Source: Microbacteriaceae bacterium (GTDB lineage: Bacteria > Actinomycetota > Actinomycetes > Actinomycetales > Microbacteriaceae). From it: DNA of 9,671 nucleotides. The stretch spans positions 1-9,671 of the forward strand of contig CANGJO010000031.1 in NCBI GenBank assembly GCA_947454285.1, read 5' to 3'. Below, piece by piece: positions 1 to 6,161 of this stretch. Position numbers and translations under genes: made by a program. The notes under the pieces are model-generated. The model saw only the letters and a program-made list of their open reading frames with translations. It made no database searches and had not been told where the DNA came from. Positions within the stretch are counted from its first letter, which is position 1; each line of letters begins with the position of its first letter.

Positions 1-137
1 GAGCAACACCGCTATCGGATCACCTTGAAATTGAGACCTACACCTGGGATGTTCTGCCTCCAGAACTAAAGACCGGTGACATCATTGAATACGTAAGCCG
101 CGAACTTGAATTCGTGCGCAATGAATTGATTGGCTAA
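1..137 (+). CDS. C-terminal end of a TIM-barrel protein, EboE-like (partial)
   Basis: This is the 3' end of a gene that begins left of the window. Reading in frame from base 3 gives 44 codons and a TAA at 135-137. The visible tail contains HLEIETYTWDVLP followed by a charged amphipathic helix (positions ELKTGD to the end). I recall this pattern from the C-terminus of sugar-isomerase-like TIM-barrel proteins annotated as metabolite traffic protein EboE; that is memory of the family, not a search. The catalytic part lies outside the window, so no reaction can be assigned. The stop codon is 4 bases before the ATG of the next gene, so the two are probably co-transcribed and translationally coupled. 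Confidence is high that it is coding and moderate for the family. Confidence 0.6.
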   Translation, partial: ATPLSDHLEIETYTWDVLPPELKTGDIIEYVSRELEFVRNELIG

Positions 138-141
138 CTAC

Positions 142-1020
142 ATGACTGAAAAAATTCGCGTCTCACTCATTGGCCTCGGATCAATGGGCACAGCCATGGC
201 GCACAGATTGCTAGACCAGGGCTTTGACCTAGATATCTGGAATCGCTCTCCAAAAGAAATAGGTGACCTGCTAGATAAAGGGGCACGCAAGGTAGAGCTC
301 GACCAAGCGCTGCAAAATGAATTTGTTGTTTCAATGCTTAGCAATGACGCAGCAGCCCTTGATGTATTCAGCGATGAGAACTTGGCAAAGGCAAAGCCGG
401 GCGTTATTCACCTAAACATGTCAACGCTAAGCACCAACGCATCTCGCGAACTAGCCGAGCGTCACGCCAAGCACAGCGTTGGCTACGTTGCTTCGCCGGT
501 GCTTGGTCGCCCAATGGCAATTACCAACGGCAAGCTTCTAATTGTTGCAGCCGGAGACCCCGCCGCAATTGAAAAGGCAAAGGTCGTTTTTGACAAGGTC
601 TCGGCTCAGCACTGGAACGTGGGGGCAGATCACACCAAGTCGATATTGGTGAAGCTTGGGGTCAACTACAACCTGATTCACGCATTGCAGGCAATCGGTG
701 AATCTGTTGCGCTGGTTGAGTCGGGCGGCGTTGACCCAAACACATTCATTGAAATCATCACCCACACTGCCTTTACCGGCTCGGCCTATACCGGCTATGG
801 TCCAATGATTGTGAACCGCAACTACACCCCGCCGGGCTTCTCAGTTGCACTTGGCCTCAAGGATGTGAAGCTAGTCGAAGATGCAGCAGCAGAGCTGAAC
901 CTAAAGCTTCCGGTTGCAAGCGTTTTGCACCAACTTTTCGAAACCGCGTTGCAGGATCCTGAACTTAAGGATTTAGATTGGTCCGCGATTGCAGAACTAA
1001 CTCGTCAGCGCAAATTATAG
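142..1020 (+). CDS. NAD(P)-dependent beta-hydroxyacid dehydrogenase (3-hydroxyisobutyrate dehydrogenase family)
   Basis: A soluble 292-residue oxidoreductase of the 6-phosphogluconate / 3-hydroxyisobutyrate dehydrogenase superfamily, about the usual length. The N-terminal Rossmann domain opens with GLGSMG (residues 11-16). The second strand ends in WNRS (33-36), and an Arg there usually favours NADPH. The all-helical C-terminal domain carries the catalytic KxxxN pattern, with Lys171 and Asn175. The substrate loop reads SPVLGRP (118-124) rather than the DAPVSGG of classical 3-hydroxyisobutyrate dehydrogenases. The substrate is therefore probably different and cannot be named; tartronate semialdehyde reductase or an imine-reductase-like role are alternatives. 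I start at ATG 142 because MTEKIRVSLIGLG gives the normal family N-terminus. The in-frame TTG at 130 would overlap the upstream stop. There is no strong ribosome binding site, which fits coupling to the upstream gene. Confidence 0.88.
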   Translation: MTEKIRVSLIGLGSMGTAMAHRLLDQGFDLDIWNRSPKEIGDLLDKGARKVELDQALQNEFVVSMLSNDAAALDVFSDENLAKAKPGVIHLNMSTLSTNASRELAERHAKHSVGYVASPVLGRPMAITNGKLLIVAAGDPAAIEKAKVVFDKVSAQHWNVGADHTKSILVKLGVNYNLIHALQAIGESVALVESGGVDPNTFIEIITHTAFTGSAYTGYGPMIVNRNYTPPGFSVALGLKDVKLVEDAAAELNLKLPVASVLHQLFETALQDPELKDLDWSAIAELTRQRKL

Positions 1021-1031
1021 ATTTACAAAAT

Positions 1032-1068
1032 AAAAAAATCGGGGCCCGGATGGGCCCCGATTTTTTTT
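1032..1068. terminator. Bidirectional intrinsic terminator
   Basis: A perfect GC-rich inverted repeat has arms ATCGGGGCCC (1038-1047) and GGGCCCCGAT (1052-1061) around a 4-base GGAT loop. It is flanked by an A-run on the left (1032-1038) and a T-run on the right (1061-1068). Read rightward it ends the dehydrogenase transcript, whose stop is at 1020. Read leftward it ends the transporter operon, whose stop is at 1089, with the A-run becoming the U-tract. It lies between two convergent genes, as expected for a shared terminator. Confidence 0.93.
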
Positions 1069-1088
1069 ACCATGGAGTGGGATTGCTT

Positions 1089-3599
1089 TTACTTTTTTCG
1101 TTTGACGCGTCGTGAACGTGCCAAGCTGTATACAACTGCTGCGATCAAGATCAATGCTGACTGGAACCAGTACTGCCAGGTTTGGTCTAGATCTAGGAAG
1201 ACGGTTGCGTTTAGAACCTGAATCAAAAGAACGGAACCCATTAGCGTTCCAACATATGTTCCGCGACCACCCATTAGCGAGGTTCCACCAAGCACCACAG
1301 CGGTAACGCCGGTCAGAGTGTAGCTGACACCCTGAGATGCATCGCCGATTCCAAGCTGAACTGCAAGAAGCACTGAGCCTAGGAATACGAAGAGTGATGA
1401 AATCACGTAGGCACCCATAATTGATCTAGTTGTCTTTACGCCAACCTTGCGAGCTGATTCTTCGTTCGAACCAACTGCACGAAGCTGCCAGCCCCAACGA
1501 GACTTGCGAAGCAAGTACTCCATGATCACGGTTGCAACCACCGCTGCCATAAATACGTAAGGGATTGGTCCCACAGCAGCGTTCAGCACATCCGCAAATG
1601 CAGTGCTTATGTAGCCACCTGGCTCTGGTCTCAAAATGAATGCGAATCCACCAATTGCAATGTAGGTGGTCAGCGTCGCTGCAATCGCCGTGAACTTCAC
1701 ATAGCGAATCAGCGAGCTGTTGACGAGTCCAACCAGCGCAGCCACCAATGCCATGGTTACCAGACCCATGATGATTGCAGTCGCCGGTGCGTCGTCGTTA
1801 ATAAAGAAGGATGCAATTACAACCAAGAAACCAATTAGTGGGCCCGTTGAAAGGTCAATTCCACCGGTCATCATGACCGTAGTTTGACCAATCGCCACAA
1901 ACGCCACCGCGCTTACCAAAAGCAAAATTGAATTTAGGTTGAAGTCACCAAGGTAGGTGTCACTCTTCGGCATGATGTACAAAGCAAGGGCAATCATCAC
2001 GAAGGTAAGCATTACCGGAGGTGCGTAGTCGCCGCGTAGGAATCTGCGGAACTTCTCAAGAACTCCCTCATTGCCAAGCTTCTGCTCGCGCTGCTCACGC
2101 TCAATGCGAATCACCTTGGTGGTTGAGGTTACTGCGGCCTCGATCATTGCCTCTTCGCGGTTTTCCCCGTCATGCAGAGTCTTTACAACCTGGCCACGAG
2201 ACAACACGTAAACAGTGTCGCAAAGACCCTCAAGTTCCTTAGCGTCAGATGAGGCAACCACAACTGGAATGCCGTCGGCCGAAGCCTGGCGCAAGATTTC
2301 GTAAAGCTCGGAACGAGCACCAACGTCTACACCTTGGGTTGGCTCATCGGCCAAAATCATCACCGGGTTAGAAAGCAGCGCACGAGCCATTACTACCTTT
2401 TGCTGGTTTCCACCAGAAAGTGCAGATACCGGGGCTTCAAGACTAGGGGCCTTGATAGAAAGAGAGGTTAGGGTGTCGTGAACTGCGTTCACTTCCTTCT
2501 TGCGGCTTAGCAGCCCAAGCAATTTAAATTTCTTCAGTGATGCCAGAGCCGAGTTCTCGCGAACTGACATGCGCATCATCACACCTTCTCGCTGGCGGTC
2601 GGCAGGCATAAGCGCCGCCTTACCGTTCAGCGAACGGCCGGTCTTGGTTTCACCGTTGATTTCAATAGAACCGGTGAATACTGCCTGGCCGGCAAGAGCC
2701 TTCAAGAACTGCGATTGACCGTTGCCAACCACACCGGCGATACCAATGATTTGACCCGGGTAGGCCTCGATGCTCACATCGGTGAAGCCGTCACCGGTTA
2801 GACCGGCAACAACAAGGTTTGGCTTGGCACCCGCAGCTTTCTTGTGCTTAGGCGGGAAGGTTGAGTCAAGCTCGCGGCCAATAATCTGCGCCAAGAGTTC
2901 GGCGTCAGTGATTTTGTCGATTGGTGAGGTAGCCATTAGGTGACCGTCACGAAGAACAGTAACGATGTCGGCTAGTTCACGAACTTCGGCTAAACGGTGA
3001 GTGATGTAAATAACTGCAGTTCCGTTGGCGATTTCCTTGGCAACAAGTTGGAACAAAAGCTCCACAGAATCTTGACCAAGTGCAGCGGTTGGTTCGTCCA
3101 GAACCAAAATCTTTGGTGAGGTAGCAAGTGCCTTAGCAATCTCAAGCAAGTGCTTCTGAGCAATGGTCAAATCTTCTACGCGAAGCTTTAGCGAAATCTT
3201 TAGTCCAACGCGAGCTAGCAACTCTGCGCCAACCTCGTTGGCAGCGCGGCCTTTAAATACTGACCTAGGCAGAGCAACCTGTAGGTTCTCTAGAACAGTT
3301 AGGTCCTTCAGCACGGCAGGGTGCTGGTGAACAATTGCGATGCCAAGCTTGTTGGCAAGTGCTGGGGTCAACGCGTCATAACGCTCGCCGTGAATTACTA
3401 GGTCACCCTTTGAAGGTGCTACGGTTCCCGATGCAACATTCATCAGGGTTGATTTACCAGCGCCGTTTTCACCAAGTAGTGCGTGAACTTCACCGGCGTT
3501 GATCTTCAGGCTTACATCTGTAAGGGCTGGCACACCAGAGTAGTTCTTTGAAATGCCACGCAGTTCCATAACCACGTTTTTTGATTTACTCTGAGCCAC
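1089..3599 (-). CDS. Sugar ABC transporter, duplicated ATPase fused to permease (RbsA-RbsC type fusion)
   Basis: An 836-residue inner-membrane protein combining the ATPase and one membrane subunit of a CUT2 sugar importer. The first ATPase domain (about 9-245) has Walker A GENGAGKST (43-51), Walker B LVLDEP (Asp168, Glu169) and switch His201. Its signature is degenerate (LTIAQK, 144-149). The second ATPase domain (about 260-490) has a degenerate Walker A with Gln295 in place of Lys, a canonical signature LSGGNQQK (394-401) and Walker B LADEP (Asp418, Glu419). A charged linker (about 495-525) leads into a BPD_transp_2 permease (about 527-828) with TGGIDLS (578-584) and VLGGTSLMGGRG (769-780). 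RbsA-type ATPases are about 500 residues and RbsC-type permeases about 320, so this is a full-length head-to-tail fusion in one unbroken frame. Translation starts at GTG, with AGGAG 7 bases upstream. It is the last gene of the operon. The substrate is unknown. Confidence 0.93.
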   Translation of the reverse strand: MAQSKSKNVVMELRGISKNYSGVPALTDVSLKINAGEVHALLGENGAGKSTLMNVASGTVAPSKGDLVIHGERYDALTPALANKLGIAIVHQHPAVLKDLTVLENLQVALPRSVFKGRAANEVGAELLARVGLKISLKLRVEDLTIAQKHLLEIAKALATSPKILVLDEPTAALGQDSVELLFQLVAKEIANGTAVIYITHRLAEVRELADIVTVLRDGHLMATSPIDKITDAELLAQIIGRELDSTFPPKHKKAAGAKPNLVVAGLTGDGFTDVSIEAYPGQIIGIAGVVGNGQSQFLKALAGQAVFTGSIEINGETKTGRSLNGKAALMPADRQREGVMMRMSVRENSALASLKKFKLLGLLSRKKEVNAVHDTLTSLSIKAPSLEAPVSALSGGNQQKVVMARALLSNPVMILADEPTQGVDVGARSELYEILRQASADGIPVVVASSDAKELEGLCDTVYVLSRGQVVKTLHDGENREEAMIEAAVTSTTKVIRIEREQREQKLGNEGVLEKFRRFLRGDYAPPVMLTFVMIALALYIMPKSDTYLGDFNLNSILLLVSAVAFVAIGQTTVMMTGGIDLSTGPLIGFLVVIASFFINDDAPATAIIMGLVTMALVAALVGLVNSSLIRYVKFTAIAATLTTYIAIGGFAFILRPEPGGYISTAFADVLNAAVGPIPYVFMAAVVATVIMEYLLRKSRWGWQLRAVGSNEESARKVGVKTTRSIMGAYVISSLFVFLGSVLLAVQLGIGDASQGVSYTLTGVTAVVLGGTSLMGGRGTYVGTLMGSVLLIQVLNATVFLDLDQTWQYWFQSALILIAAVVYSLARSRRVKRKK

Positions 3600-3634
3600 T
3601 CTGCTTCTCCTGGTATTTCTATTTGTTTTAGTTT

Positions 3635-3674
3635 GTTCACTGGGCCGACTTATTTCTAAGCCGGCCCAGTGAAC
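3635..3674 (-). promoter_or_regulatory. Intergenic mRNA stem-loop with GAAA tetraloop
   Basis: It lies in the 90-base gap between the binding-protein stop and the fused ATPase-permease start. Two 18-base arms (3635-3652 and 3657-3674) flank a 4-base loop. On the - strand transcript all 18 positions pair, one as a G-U wobble, and the loop reads GAAA, a GNRA tetraloop. On the + strand the same position is an A-C mismatch, so the structure suits the operon mRNA. No U-run follows, so it is not a normal terminator. Stem-loops at this place behind binding-protein genes commonly protect the upstream mRNA or limit read-through, so that more binding protein than membrane protein is made. That role is inferred here. 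Confidence 0.75.
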
Positions 3675-3689
3675 TATTTACTACCTGAA

Positions 3690-4772
3690 TTACTTGTTAA
3701 GGAATACTTCCTGCTGCTTTCCGCTCATCTGTGATGAAAGGAAAGTCCAGTCGCCGATCTCACGGTCACACTGCACGCCGCGAGGCTTGCTTGTGGTTGA
3801 GTCTTCGAATACAGGAGCCTTGAACTGAGTTGCCTTAGGAATTACACCACCGGTTGCGCGAGCAACAGCGTGCTGTACTGCTAGAACAACGTGGTCAGTA
3901 CCAGTAGCAACGGTCATCAACTTGAAGTCCTTGTTCTTCTTCACGTTGTCCTGGAAGAAGCAACCAAGGATGTTTCCATCTGAAGTTGCTAGAGCAGGAA
4001 TTGAACGACCGCTCTTGGTGAACTCACCAAGAGATGACACCATAACTGGACCAAAGTCAGACATGATTACGTCAATCTTTGGGTACTTAGCAATAGCTGC
4101 AGTAAGTACGGTCTGAGTTAGTGGAGCTTCCCAGTTGGTAACTTCGAATGGCTGGTTACCGATGTACTTGTACTTGCCTGAACCGTTTCCTAGAACTGAT
4201 TCGAAGCCCTTACGCTCGTCTAGACCCTGGCTGTTTCCAGCAGGACCTGACAAGAACAGGATGTTCGCGCCATCTGGGAAGTTCTTCTTGGTCCAGTTAC
4301 CCCATGCCTTACCGTCGGTAACAAAGTCACCAGGGATGTAGATGCTGTAGTCCTTGCCTGCTGTGCCTCCTGGGTCAACGCGGTAAGGAACGGTTACTAC
4401 GCCAGCTTTGAATGCTGAACGCAGGGTTGGAAGGATTGCCTTACCAGCGTCTGGGAACACAATAAGTGCCTTTACACCAGTAGCAACAAGGCTCTTGATG
4501 TCAGAGATTGCCTTAGTGGTGCTTCCCTGGCCATCCTTGTAAGTAACCTTGGTGACGCTCTTACACTTGGCAAGCTCAAGTTGAGCAGCACCAACGTTAA
4601 CAGCGCGCCAGTTGTTTCCACCGTTACCGTGGGTCATACCAACTGTGATCTTCTTTGGACCACACCATGAAGGTGAAGCCGCGTTTGCTGCACCACTGGT
4701 CATACCAGCGAAAAGCAGCGATCCTACAGCCGCAGCAGAAATTGCCGCAGCCAGTTTACGACGACGAATCAT
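3690..4772 (-). CDS. Secreted sugar ABC transporter substrate-binding protein (Peripla_BP_4 type)
   Basis: A 360-residue binding protein that would capture the solute outside the membrane and deliver it to the two permease domains encoded beside it. A signal peptide covers residues 1-31: basic MIRRRK, a hydrophobic Ala-rich core, then a signal peptidase I site ANA (29-31). The mature part shows the type I periplasmic-binding fold of the ribose/galactose group, with an early strand ITVGMTHGN (42-50) and alternating strands and helices. There is no lipobox: Cys37 is preceded by SPSW. Cys37, 70, 271 and 335 could form disulfides. I start at ATG 4772 because a strong GGAGGAAA sits at the right distance; the in-frame ATG at 4787 lies inside that site. 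It is the middle gene of the transporter operon, 53 bases after the permease. The ligand cannot be predicted. Confidence 0.9.
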   Translation of the reverse strand: MIRRRKLAAAISAAAVGSLLFAGMTSGAANAASPSWCGPKKITVGMTHGNGGNNWRAVNVGAAQLELAKCKSVTKVTYKDGQGSTTKAISDIKSLVATGVKALIVFPDAGKAILPTLRSAFKAGVVTVPYRVDPGGTAGKDYSIYIPGDFVTDGKAWGNWTKKNFPDGANILFLSGPAGNSQGLDERKGFESVLGNGSGKYKYIGNQPFEVTNWEAPLTQTVLTAAIAKYPKIDVIMSDFGPVMVSSLGEFTKSGRSIPALATSDGNILGCFFQDNVKKNKDFKLMTVATGTDHVVLAVQHAVARATGGVIPKATQFKAPVFEDSTTSKPRGVQCDREIGDWTFLSSQMSGKQQEVFLNK

Positions 4773-4777
4773 CTTTG

Positions 4778-4785
4778 TTTCCTCC
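4778..4785 (-). promoter_or_regulatory. Ribosome binding site that decides the binding-protein start
   Basis: The - strand reads GGAGGAAA here, followed by CAAAG and the ATG at 4772-4770. This near-consensus Shine-Dalgarno sequence overlaps an upstream in-frame ATG (4787-4785), which would add the residues MEETK and has no site of its own. The downstream ATG also gives the normal basic start of a signal peptide. Confidence 0.85.
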
Positions 4786-4793
4786 ATCTAACT

Positions 4794-4813
4794 GCGTGAC
4801 ATCACTGTCGCGC
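4794..4813. promoter_or_regulatory. Short stem-loop between permease and binding-protein genes
   Basis: Arms GCGTGACA (4794-4801) and TGTCGCGC (4806-4813) pair around a TCAC loop (GTGA on the - strand). There is one G-T wobble on + and one C-A mismatch on -. It sits in the 53-base gap of the operon with no T-run after it, so it is not a terminator. It could be an mRNA processing or stabilising element, or chance. Confidence 0.3.
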
Positions 4814-4825
4814 ATATTTTCACTT

Positions 4826-5863
4826 CTAGGCCGAAGGCAAAGAAGCTTGGTTCTGCCCGCGACTTGACGTCGACAGGAGTCTGCTGATTGCTGATCTCAC
4901 TCGAGACCAGTCAACTGTGTAGATTGCAACACCGATAGCCAGCGCTGCCGCTTGCACCAAGGTGCGAATTGCGAAGTTCACACCAAGCGCCAAAACAAAT
5001 TGATCAAGCTGTGAAAGGAACACAGCTGCAACAACAGTTGCGGTTGGAAGTCCACGACCACCAAGAAGTGAAGTGCCACCAAGCACCACTACTGCAACAG
5101 AAGGTAGAAGGTAAGCATCACCCATGAACGCGTTTGAAACGGTGATGATTCCGGCGATCATGATTCCAGCAGTTGCGTAAAGAAGTTGAGCCCACACATA
5201 AGCCATGCCGTGGTGGATGCGAACGCGAAGTCCAGAAACGCTTGCCATGGCAGGGCTTGAACCTATTGATTCAAATCGGCGACCAGCAACAGTCTTACGA
5301 AGCGCAAGAACAACTATTCCCAAAATGATCGCTGCGATAAAAGCTGAGTTTGGAACTCCGAATGTGGTTCCGCCAACAATTCCAAGTAGAAGATCTGAAC
5401 TTGAACTAGGAATTCCACCGGTTAGAAACATGATGAAACCAAAAAGCAATGCGTTGGTTCCCAGGGTGGCGATGATTGGATTCAACTTTAGGAAACCGAT
5501 CAGAGATCCATTGAGTAGACCAACACCCACTGCAACTGCAAGAGCTGTAAGAACCGCGCCAAGCAATTTGTCGTTGTCACCCTGTGGAAGTTTGGTCACA
5601 ATCACGGCGGCTAATGAAATTGCACTTGGTACAGAAAGATCGATTCCTGCTTGTTGAATAACCAACATCTGACCAAGGCCGGCGATTGCCAAAATCGAAG
5701 CAAATGGAATCATGCTGCCAAGTGGTCCAGATGAAACACTGCTTGGAGCAATCACGGCACAAAGTACAAACAAAACCACGGTTGAGACCAAAACGGTCAT
5801 TAGACCTTTTGAAACCTGAAAGCGTGGTCCCTTAGAAAGGGTCTCCGCACTTCTCTGTGCCAT
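4826..5863 (-). CDS. Sugar ABC transporter permease (RbsC-like, BPD_transp_2)
   Basis: A 345-residue integral membrane subunit of the CUT2 sugar importer and first gene of the leftward transporter operon. The N-terminus is soluble (1-20), then about eight to ten hydrophobic segments follow. They include residues 21-42, 52-71 (leading into QQAGIDLS, 70-77), 103-125, 127-149, 172-189, 220-245, 253-263 and 273-315. The conserved ATPase-coupling and core motifs are present: LNGSLIGFLKLNPIIATLGT (117-136) and VVLGGTSLLGGRG (259-271). The family signature TGGIDLS is altered to QAGIDLS. It ends in a polar Ser/Gln-rich tail of about 15 residues. The start ATG has AAGGAG 5 bases upstream. It probably forms a heterodimer with the permease domain fused to the ATPase downstream, as YtfT and YjfF do in the Escherichia coli galactofuranose system. 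That comparison is inferred from architecture. Confidence 0.92.
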   Translation of the reverse strand: MAQRSAETLSKGPRFQVSKGLMTVLVSTVVLFVLCAVIAPSSVSSGPLGSMIPFASILAIAGLGQMLVIQQAGIDLSVPSAISLAAVIVTKLPQGDNDKLLGAVLTALAVAVGVGLLNGSLIGFLKLNPIIATLGTNALLFGFIMFLTGGIPSSSSDLLLGIVGGTTFGVPNSAFIAAIILGIVVLALRKTVAGRRFESIGSSPAMASVSGLRVRIHHGMAYVWAQLLYATAGIMIAGIITVSNAFMGDAYLLPSVAVVVLGGTSLLGGRGLPTATVVAAVFLSQLDQFVLALGVNFAIRTLVQAAALAIGVAIYTVDWSRVRSAISRLLSTSSRGQNQASLPSA

Positions 5864-5885
5864 TTGAACTCCTTGGTGCCTTGGG

Positions 5886-5903
5886 TCAGTTCCACATAAC
5901 TGA
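5886..5903. repeat. Inverted repeat in the permease leader
   Basis: TCAGTT (5886-5891) and AACTGA (5898-5903) are separated by 6 bases, ending about 23 bases upstream of the permease ATG. It could be an operator half-site pair or a small leader hairpin. The arms are only 6 bases, so chance is possible. Confidence 0.35.
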
Positions 5904-5932
5904 AACTGTGTTGAGTATTACTTTATGAAATG

Positions 5933-5961
5933 AAAATAGCGTTTAGGTACACTTACGATAA
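5933..5961 (-). promoter_or_regulatory. Candidate promoter of the transporter operon
   Basis: On the - strand a weak -35-like TTATCG (5961-5956) and a -10-like TATTTT (5938-5933) are 17 bases apart, about 70 bases upstream of the permease start. Only 3 of 6 and 4 of 6 positions match the sigma-70 type consensus, so this is a guess. The -35 overlaps one arm of the TAACGA/TCGTTA repeat, as expected if that repeat is an operator. Confidence 0.25.
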
Positions 5962-5983
5962 CGATTTAGCGTCGCTTTCGTTA
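5959..5983. repeat. Inverted repeat TAACGA-N13-TCGTTA, possible operator
   Basis: TAACGA (5959-5964) and TCGTTA (5978-5983) form a 25-base dyad with a 13-base spacer. A third copy, TCGTTA, lies at 6075-6080 and overlaps the candidate -10 of the rightward promoter. A near copy, TATCGTT, lies at 6114-6120. Repeated half-sites at both promoters suggest a shared regulator, but its family cannot be told from these sites. Confidence 0.45.
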
Positions 5984-5990
5984 CAAACCC

Positions 5991-6020
5991 GATATTTGGC
6001 CCAAAAATTGCCCAAATATC
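5991..6020. repeat. Inverted repeat GATATTTGG-N12-CCAAATATC, possible operator
   Basis: Two exact 9-base arms (5991-5999 and 6012-6020) are separated by 12 bases, near the middle of the divergent region. Overlapping them is an imperfect direct repeat, TTGGCCCAAA (5996-6005) and TTGCCCAAA (6008-6016). Arm starts are about 21 bases apart, which fits binding of a dimer on one face of the helix. No T-run follows directly, and no gene ends nearby, so a terminator is unlikely. Confidence 0.5.
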
Positions 6021-6056
6021 GATGTTTTTTGGCTTTTTTACTGGGATTCCGGCCCG

Positions 6057-6084
6057 TTGACAATTTGTGCCATATCGTTATTTT
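6057..6084 (+). promoter_or_regulatory. Candidate promoter of the PRISE-type reductase gene
   Basis: A perfect -35 hexamer TTGACA (6057-6062) is followed 16 bases later by the -10-like TATTTT (6079-6084). The start codon is 78 bases further on. The -35 is exact and the -10 matches 4 of 6. The spacing is slightly short of the ideal 17. Confidence 0.45.
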
Positions 6085-6161
6085 GCACCGGATTCAAAGC
6101 TCGGAAATGCTGGTATCGTTCATCTCAAGTGAACACCCCTATGAAATGGAGACACTAATAA

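Larger units (their letters stand above)
5864..6161. promoter_or_regulatory. Divergent control region between transporter operon and reductase gene
   Basis: These 298 bases separate the leftward permease start from the rightward reductase start. The region is AT-richer than its surroundings, holds no convincing gene, and contains both ribosome binding sites, candidate promoters in each direction and several inverted repeats. Divergent genes sharing one such region are often controlled by one regulator, which suggests the importer and the reductase respond to the same compound. No regulator gene is within the window. Confidence 0.7.

Noticed and set aside
2030..2115. Possible hidden start of a separate permease in the linker of the fused gene (a GAGGGAG-like stretch)
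   Set aside because: No ATG, GTG or TTG codon follows it in frame at a usable distance, and the frame is continuous, so a separate permease product is not supported.
3635..3674. Reading the long stem-loop as an intrinsic terminator
   Set aside because: No T-run follows the stem on either strand, and the next gene of the same operon starts only 36 bases downstream.
5205..5657. A 150-codon open frame on the + strand opposite the permease gene
   Set aside because: It is antisense to a well-supported membrane protein, is rich in Arg, Pro and Ser as expected for a shadow frame, and has no family features.
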